A DNA stretch of 11,302 nt. It comes from Bacteroidota bacterium (GTDB lineage Bacteria > Bacteroidota > Bacteroidia > Flavobacteriales > Weeksellaceae). The notes under the pieces were generated by a model. It was not told the DNA's origin, ran no database searches, and saw only the letters and a list, made by a program, of their open reading frames with translations. The DNA lies in contig JAEZYN010000094.1 of the NCBI GenBank assembly GCA_023419095.1, positions 1 to 11,302 on the forward strand, read 5' to 3'. Below, in pieces: positions 7,755 through 11,302 of the stretch. Positions within the stretch are counted from its first letter, which is position 1; each line of letters opens with the position of its first letter. The translations under genes were made by a program, and so were the position numbers.

Positions 7755-8099
7755 TTATTTTACTTGATCTACAACTGCTTTGAAAGCTTCCGGGTGATTC
7801 ATTGCTAAATCTGCTAAAACCTTTCTGTTCAGTTCGATATTGTTGCTTTTCAGAGCGCCCATAAACTGGGAGTAAGACATCCCGTGTTCTCTTGCACCTG
7901 CATTGATACGCATGATCCAAAGGCTACGGAAACTTCTTTTCTTCTCTTTTCTGCCGCGGTAAGCATATTGCATTGCTTTTTCCACGGCGTTTTTAGCTAC
8001 AGTCCAAACGTTCTTTCTTCTACCGAAAAAACCTTTAGCCTGCTTCATTACTTTTTTTCTGCGAGCTCTTGAAGCTACTGCATTTACTGATCTTGGCAT
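7755..8099 (-). CDS. rplT: 50S ribosomal protein L20
   Basis: L20 binds 23S rRNA early in large-subunit assembly and in several bacteria also represses its own operon. The 114-aa product has the typical sequence: a basic N-terminal arm (PRSVNAVASRARRKK), the GRRKN segment at 26-30 and the WIMRINAGARE block at about 62-72, which belongs to the globular RNA-binding domain. Length is normal. ATG at 8097-8099. It follows rpmI on the same strand after an unusually roomy 121-nt spacer that could fold (see findings), and ends before a strong terminator. Identification is secure. Confidence 0.98.
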   Translation of the reverse strand: MPRSVNAVASRARRKKVMKQAKGFFGRRKNVWTVAKNAVEKAMQYAYRGRKEKKRSFRSLWIMRINAGAREHGMSYSQFMGALKSNNIELNRKVLADLAMNHPEAFKAVVDQVK

Positions 8100-8220
8100 A
8101 ATTAAATTTGTTTTTTTGAAAAGGGCGGTAACTTATTTCATTACACTTTTGGGCTCCGTTTCAGGGTTAAATTTTCTGAATTTTTTTCGAATTCTTATAA
8201 ACCGGTCTGATTTATAAAAA

Positions 8221-8418
8221 CTACTTGATAGCTAATTGGCGAAGTACGCTTTTTTCATCCACAGTAGCAACGTAAGAAGTTTGCGTAAGATTTCTCTTTT
8301 GCTTCGTTTCTTTTTTCGTCAAGATGTGGCTTTTGAAAGCATTTTTTCTTTTAATCTTTCCCGTTCCGGTAAGCTTAAAACGCTTTTTAGCACCTGATTT
8401 AGTTTTTAATTTTGGCAT
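8221..8418 (-). CDS. rpmI: 50S ribosomal protein L35
   Basis: L35 is a small basic protein of the large ribosomal subunit. The 65-aa product shows the standard pattern: KLKTKSGAKKRFKLTGTGKIKR at the N-terminus, an AFKSHIL segment at about 28-34, and a C-terminal half rich in Lys, Arg, Thr and Gln. It is first in a two-gene unit with rplT. In most bacteria infC lies directly upstream; here infC is about 2.25 kb away, behind two genes on the other strand. rpmI instead has its own promoter at 8501-8530 and a leader of about 75-80 nt, so its expression need not depend on infC. Confidence 0.98.
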   Translation of the reverse strand: MPKLKTKSGAKKRFKLTGTGKIKRKNAFKSHILTKKETKQKRNLTQTSYVATVDEKSVLRQLAIK

Positions 8419-8500
8419 TTTTGCTTAATTTATCTGTTTGTTATCAATTCAAGTTTTCTGCTTGCTTGCGCAATGGATATGCACACAACATTTCAGAGTG

Positions 8501-8530
8501 CAAAAGTACAATAATTTGTTGTAACCACAA
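8501..8530 (-). promoter_or_regulatory. Canonical flavobacterial promoter for rpmI-rplT
   Basis: On the minus strand TTG (complement of 8528-8530) is followed by 19 nt and then TACTTTTG (complement of 8501-8508), a perfect TAnnTTTG box followed by CA. This is the -33/-7 pattern known for Flavobacterium and Bacteroides housekeeping promoters. Transcription would begin near 8495, about 77 nt before the rpmI ATG. It is the clearest promoter in the window. Confidence 0.85.
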
Positions 8531-8548
8531 GTGCGAATTGTGTTAGAT

Positions 8549-8708
8549 TTTTTGGGCGTGCCGCGCGCTCGGTCATCTTTTGGCGTGCCCTTTGTGGGCG
8601 CGCCAAAACCATTCCCTCGCTTCCGTCGGGCTCCACTATTACTCCTCACCTTGGCTCGCCTGTCGGCTCGCCGCGCTTCCGGGGTAGCCGCTGCGATCCC
8701 TCACGCGG
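8549..8708. repeat. GC-rich hairpin-forming intergenic element, candidate dispersed repeat or structured RNA
   Basis: About 66% G+C by hand count (105 of 158 bases, 8551-8708) between AT-rich flanks. Its left part contains a 13-bp stem with one T-G pair: 8578-8590 against 8596-8608, loop TTTGT. Short repeats are GGCGTGCC at 8555-8562 and again at 8582-8589, and GGCTCGCC at 8653-8660 and 8665-8672. The right end has nested inverted repeats: CCGCG (8671-8675) with CGCGG (8704-8708), and GGGGT (8681-8685) with ATCCC (8696-8700). Edges are abrupt. From memory, GC-rich elements ending in a similar ATCCCTcACGCG block recur between genes in flavobacterial genomes; I could not check this. Orientation is not determined. 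Confidence 0.55.
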
Positions 8709-8871
8709 ATAAACTTATTAAAAACGAGAATTCCGCTGGATTCGTTAACAATATAAATAAAGCAAACCAATTTCCGGTGCATAAATAAAAAAAATGATAA
8801 ATTATGTTAAATAACAGAGTGCGGTCTTTTTTTTGATGCTATCGGTTCAATCACCAAAAAAAATAAACAAT

Positions 8872-10023
8872 ATGCTAGCAATGAATTTTCGCGGACCTTA
8901 TCGCGTCCGCCCCGACCGCAACATGCCGGAGCCACAGATCGAACATCCGGAAGATGCAATCGTAAAGGTGCTCAGATCCTGTATTTGCGGATCCGACCTT
9001 CATCTCTATCACGGTCTTGTTCCCGATACCCGTGTAGGTACAACTTTTGGCCATGAATTTATCGGGGAAGTTGTAGAAATTGGTTCCGGCGTCCAAAAAC
9101 TTAAAGTGGGCGATAAAGTAATGGTTCCATTCAATATTGCGTGCGGAAAATGTGCCTTCTGTAAGCAGGAGCTTTATGGTAACTGTCACGAATCCAATCC
9201 GGGCGCTACCGCAGTAGGTGGAATCTTTGGATATTCACACACTGCCGGCGGCTTCCAGGGCGGACAGGCAGAGTATGCTAGGGTTCCTTACGCAGACGTT
9301 GGACCAACTTTAATTCCTGATTGGATGGATCTCGATGATGCCGTACTCCTTACTGATGTCGTTGCCACAGGTTACCAGGCTGCAGAGATGGCCGGAATTC
9401 AGAAAGGTGATACGGTTGTTGTCTTTGGAGCTGGACCGATAGGTATTATGGCTGCGAAAAGCGCCTGGCTCTTTGGAGCAGGAAGAGTAATTGTCATCGA
9501 TCACCTGGAATACCGACTTGATTTTGTAGCAAAATATGCACAATGTGAAGCTTATAATTTTAAAAGTATCGGGGATCCGGTTGTCTTCATTAAAACTCAA
9601 ACCGACTCGCTTGGAGCGGATGTATGTATCGATGCCGTAGGCTGCGAGGCCAAAGGTAACACGATGAACACGTTACTGGGTATAAAATTGCTTCTGCAGG
9701 GAGGTTCTACTACGGCCTTGCATTGGGCGATCAACTCCGTCAAGAAAGGAGGTATTGTTTCAATTGTCGGTGTATACGGACCGATTGATGCACTTGTACC
9801 AATCGGAAATGTCGTAAACAAAGGAATTACCATCCGCGCTAATCAGGCCGCGGTGAAACGTCACTTGCCGAAACTTATTGAGCATGTGAAAAACGGTGTC
9901 ATCGATCCCAAACAAATTATTACGCACCGCGTGCCGCTGGAAGAAATATCTGATGCTTACCACATCTTTTCGCAGAAACTTGATGGCTGTATAAAAACAG
10001 TACTGATTCCACCAAGAGCTTAA
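8872..10023 (+). CDS. Zinc-dependent alcohol dehydrogenase, formaldehyde-dehydrogenase-like
   Basis: A 383-aa medium-chain dehydrogenase resembling the glutathione-independent formaldehyde dehydrogenase/dismutase branch. The catalytic zinc site is CGSD (Cys39), GHE (His61, Glu62) and Asp162 in LLTDVVATGY, an aspartate that is typical of this branch. The structural zinc site is Cys91, Cys94, Cys97 and Cys105. The insertion around 106-135 (IFGYSHTAGGFQGGQAEY) is also characteristic. The nucleotide fold has GAGPIG at 186-191, with Asp210 ending the second strand, which favours NAD over NADP. Substrate could be formaldehyde or another aldehyde or alcohol. Start: ATG at 8872 puts MNFRGPYRVR at the family position; an in-frame ATG at 8836 would add 12 residues without support. 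It is followed after 27 nt by the 177-aa gene. Confidence 0.88.
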   Translation: MLAMNFRGPYRVRPDRNMPEPQIEHPEDAIVKVLRSCICGSDLHLYHGLVPDTRVGTTFGHEFIGEVVEIGSGVQKLKVGDKVMVPFNIACGKCAFCKQELYGNCHESNPGATAVGGIFGYSHTAGGFQGGQAEYARVPYADVGPTLIPDWMDLDDAVLLTDVVATGYQAAEMAGIQKGDTVVVFGAGPIGIMAAKSAWLFGAGRVIVIDHLEYRLDFVAKYAQCEAYNFKSIGDPVVFIKTQTDSLGADVCIDAVGCEAKGNTMNTLLGIKLLLQGGSTTALHWAINSVKKGGIVSIVGVYGPIDALVPIGNVVNKGITIRANQAAVKRHLPKLIEHVKNGVIDPKQIITHRVPLEEISDAYHIFSQKLDGCIKTVLIPPRA

Positions 10024-10050
10024 AGGTCTTTAACTTAAAAATATTATGAC

Positions 10051-10584
10051 ATGCTTACAGACGAAACAAAACCCTCCGATTTTAAAAAGAGTGAAAACGC
10101 TGATTTCAGCCATATAAAAGGTTGGGGAATAGACGCCGATCCTGAAAACGATCCCGTTTACCCGATGAAAAAGCGCAATAACGCAGAACATGATGGTTAC
10201 GCCTGGGACAGACCAGCGCAGCAAAAAGAAAATGTGGAAATCTTGAAATCCGTAGAACGGCCAAACCTTACAGCTGTTTTTGGCACTGCTTCACCACCTG
10301 AAGGTCTCAACGGCAAACTTCGCGAAATTGCATTCAAATACAGTGAGTCGAGTTACGGCAGATGGCTTCCGCTTGTCCTGGCAGACCGTGTTGGTGTAGT
10401 GGAAGGAATATTGGATGATTTAAAAAAGGGTCATATTCCGAATATATTTAACGAACTTGGTTGGGGTGCCGAATTGAAACACAACAAAAAAGGCTTCATT
10501 TTGAAAATGGCACTGATCGCTGCCGGAACAGCAATCGCCGTTAGTTTACTAACGTCTAAGAAGAAAGCTGAAGATGAAGAGTAG
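10051..10584 (+). CDS. Conserved-looking protein of unknown function with C-terminal membrane anchor
   Basis: I cannot name a function for this 177-aa protein. Residues 1-20 are polar. Residues 24-72 hold dense, motif-like text: GWGIDADPENDPVYPMK, then WDRP and VERPNLTAVFGT. Residues 93-140 contain KYSESSYGRWLPLVLADRV and a GHIPNIF-x4-GWGAE stretch. A single hydrophobic helix at about 149-168 (ILKMALIAAGTAIAVSLL) is followed by a KKK-rich acidic tail, consistent with a tail-anchored protein facing the cytosol. There is no signal peptide. I recall proteins with this GWGIDADPxNDPxYPMK text from other Bacteroidetes, often near dehydrogenases, but could not verify it. It follows the dehydrogenase by 27 nt on the same strand, so the two are probably co-transcribed and may work together. 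Confidence 0.8.
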   Translation: MLTDETKPSDFKKSENADFSHIKGWGIDADPENDPVYPMKKRNNAEHDGYAWDRPAQQKENVEILKSVERPNLTAVFGTASPPEGLNGKLREIAFKYSESSYGRWLPLVLADRVGVVEGILDDLKKGHIPNIFNELGWGAELKHNKKGFILKMALIAAGTAIAVSLLTSKKKAEDEE

Positions 10585-10603
10585 CAAATAATTTTTGACA
10601 CTA

Positions 10604-10642
10604 TCACAAAAAAAGAGACTTGAAAAAGTTTCTTTTATATTT
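10604..10642. terminator. Bidirectional terminator between the 177-aa gene and infC
   Basis: An 11-bp stem with one wobble pair (10611-10621 against 10626-10636) closes on a GAAA tetraloop (10622-10625). The plus strand continues TTTTATATTT. The minus strand ends the stem in seven T (complement of 10608-10614). It sits between two converging genes (stops at 10584 and 10672) and can serve both. For infC it means transcription is not expected to continue towards rpmI. Confidence 0.8.
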
Positions 10643-10671
10643 CAGGCACTCAGCCAAAAGCCATCGGCTAA

Positions 10672-11235
10672 TTACTTCGCCGGTTTTTTCGGGCTCATCA
10701 TCATGATCATCCGCTTGCCTTCCAGTTTTGGCAACTGATCTACCTTCCCCACATGTTCCAGTTCCTGCGCCAGTTTCAGAAGAAGGATTTCTCCCTGATC
10801 TTTGAAAACAATAGAACGCCCTTTGAAAAATACATATGTTTTCAGTTTTGAACCTTCTTCAAGGAATTTTTCGGCGTGCTTTTTCTTGAATTCGTAATCG
10901 TGCTCATCAGTCTGAGGACCGAAGCGGATTTCCTTTACCACCACTTTCACCTGCTTGGCTTTAAGCTCTTTGGTTTTCTTCTTCTGCTCGTAAAGGAATT
11001 TTTTATAGTCAAGAATCCGCGTGATATACGGTTCCGCCTTGTCTGAGATTACCACAAGGTCCAATTCCTGGTCTTTGGCAATATCAAGCGCTTTCTGCAG
11101 CGGATAAACGCCGGGTTCTACATTCTCGCCGACCAAACGTACTTCTTTTGCACGGATTTTTTCGTTAATCTGATGCAAATCTTCCTGTACGCGTCGCTGT
11201 GGACCTCGGCCTCGGTAGTTAAATTTCTGTGCTAT
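10672..11235 (-). CDS. infC: Translation initiation factor IF-3, probably starting at AUA
   Basis: IF-3 binds the 30S subunit, keeps it apart from 50S and proofreads the start codon and initiator tRNA. Reading from 11235 gives 187 aa: N-terminal domain with NYRGRGPQRRVQED, HQINEKIRAKEVRLVG and GVYPLQKALDIA; a lysine-rich linker; and the C-terminal domain with KEIRFGPQTDEHDYEFK and VFFKGRS. The conserved N-terminus can only be included by starting at ATA (11233-11235): the frame has a TAA five codons upstream, and no ATG, GTG or TTG until TTG at 11178, which would remove 19 residues. E. coli infC uses AUU, another codon that IF-3 discriminates against, for self-repression, so AUA here would keep that control. 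It lies 25 nt downstream of the probable thrS stop. The identity is certain; the start is well supported by inference. Confidence 0.93.
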   Translation of the reverse strand: MAQKFNYRGRGPQRRVQEDLHQINEKIRAKEVRLVGENVEPGVYPLQKALDIAKDQELDLVVISDKAEPYITRILDYKKFLYEQKKKTKELKAKQVKVVVKEIRFGPQTDEHDYEFKKKHAEKFLEEGSKLKTYVFFKGRSIVFKDQGEILLLKLAQELEHVGKVDQLPKLEGKRMIMMMSPKKPAK

Positions 11236-11260
11236 GGTGTTTAATTTTTAATGTTAATTC

Positions 11261-11302
11261 TTAAATTTTTGCTTCCTTCTGGAAGTAGGCGATAAAATCT
11301 TC
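11261..11302 (-). CDS. thrS: C-terminal end of probable threonyl-tRNA synthetase (partial)
   Basis: The minus-strand frame entering from the right edge reads EDFIAYFQKEAKI and stops at TAA (11261-11263). Only 13 codons are visible, too few to identify by themselves. The call rests on position: thrS directly precedes infC in many bacteria, and the residues suit the helical end of the ThrS anticodon-binding domain. The 25-nt gap to the infC start has no promoter box, so infC is probably read from an upstream promoter together with this gene. Confidence 0.55.
   Translation of the reverse strand, partial: EDFIAYFQKEAKI

Larger units (their letters stand above)
8419..8871. other. 453-bp gene-free divergent region between rpmI and the dehydrogenase gene
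   Basis: From left to right it holds the rpmI leader (8419 to about 8495), the rpmI promoter (8501-8530), a GC-rich hairpin element (8549-8708), and an AT-rich stretch (8709-8871) upstream of the plus-strand dehydrogenase. In the last part I find no TAnnTTTG box, so the dehydrogenase promoter is unplaced. Two open frames across the element (8531-8788 plus, 8449-8649 minus) have the composition of the repeat and no recognisable domain, and I do not call them genes. Confidence 0.7.

Noticed and set aside
8449..8788. Open frames on both strands across the GC-rich element (85 aa plus, 66 aa minus)
   Set aside because: Both owe their length to G+C-rich repeat sequence without stops. They show no domain, have low-complexity Arg/Pro/Ala-rich text, and one overlaps the rpmI promoter.
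8833..8871. Earlier TTG/ATG starts for the dehydrogenase
   Set aside because: The family N-terminus begins at about MNFRGPYRVR, so the extra 12-13 residues are not supported.
1..11302. CRISPR array, tRNA, rRNA, transposase, toxin-antitoxin or defence genes
   Set aside because: No regularly spaced repeats, cloverleaf-like sequence, transposase motifs or known defence domains were seen. All longer genes have ordinary housekeeping, envelope or metabolic identities apart from the 177-aa protein.

Overview
The window looks like chromosome of a flavobacterium, probably family Weeksellaceae (Chryseobacterium/Kaistella-like). The evidence is Bacteroidetes-type promoters (perfect TAnnTTTG -7 boxes), A-rich leaders without clear Shine-Dalgarno sequences, a secreted peptidase with a type IX secretion (Por) C-terminal sorting domain, and a thrS-infC ... 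rpmI-rplT translation block. The genus is inferred from overall feel of the proteins, not from a search.

Left part (1-1635): prmC (release-factor glutamine methyltransferase, minus strand) is divergent from a NlpC/P60 lipoprotein (plus strand). Next comes a plus-strand run from 1636 to 6436: dapD (succinylase branch of lysine/mDAP synthesis), a GT87-like multi-pass glycosyltransferase, a polyprenyl-phosphate GT2, a CE4-type polysaccharide deacetylase and a GT4 glycosyltransferase. The last four have gaps of 9, 10, 1 and -4 nt, so they read as one unit behind the dapD promoter. That promoter's -7 box overlaps the stop codon of the NlpC/P60 gene. The four sugar genes plausibly build or modify a lipid-linked cell-surface glycan.

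Middle (6437-8540, all minus strand): an M28-family secreted metallopeptidase with a T9SS sorting domain and its own terminator, then rplT (L20) and rpmI (L35). rplT ends in a strong terminator with a C(UUCG)G loop. rpmI has a textbook flavobacterial promoter at 8501-8530.

Right part (8541-11302): a GC-rich, hairpin-forming element of about 160 bp (8549-8708) is followed by two plus-strand genes, a zinc alcohol/formaldehyde-dehydrogenase-like enzyme and a 177-aa conserved-looking protein of unknown function with a C-terminal membrane anchor. A bidirectional terminator separates these from minus-strand infC (IF-3) and the last 13 codons of what is probably thrS. The usual infC-rpmI-rplT order is therefore split by an oppositely oriented cassette, with the GC-rich element at the junction.

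The most informative details are: infC appears to start at a non-canonical AUA codon (11235), giving a 187-aa protein instead of a truncated TTG-started one; the split ribosomal operon has gained separate punctuation; and the GC-rich element looks like a dispersed repeat or structured RNA. I see no CRISPR array, tRNA, rRNA, insertion sequence or recognisable defence system.
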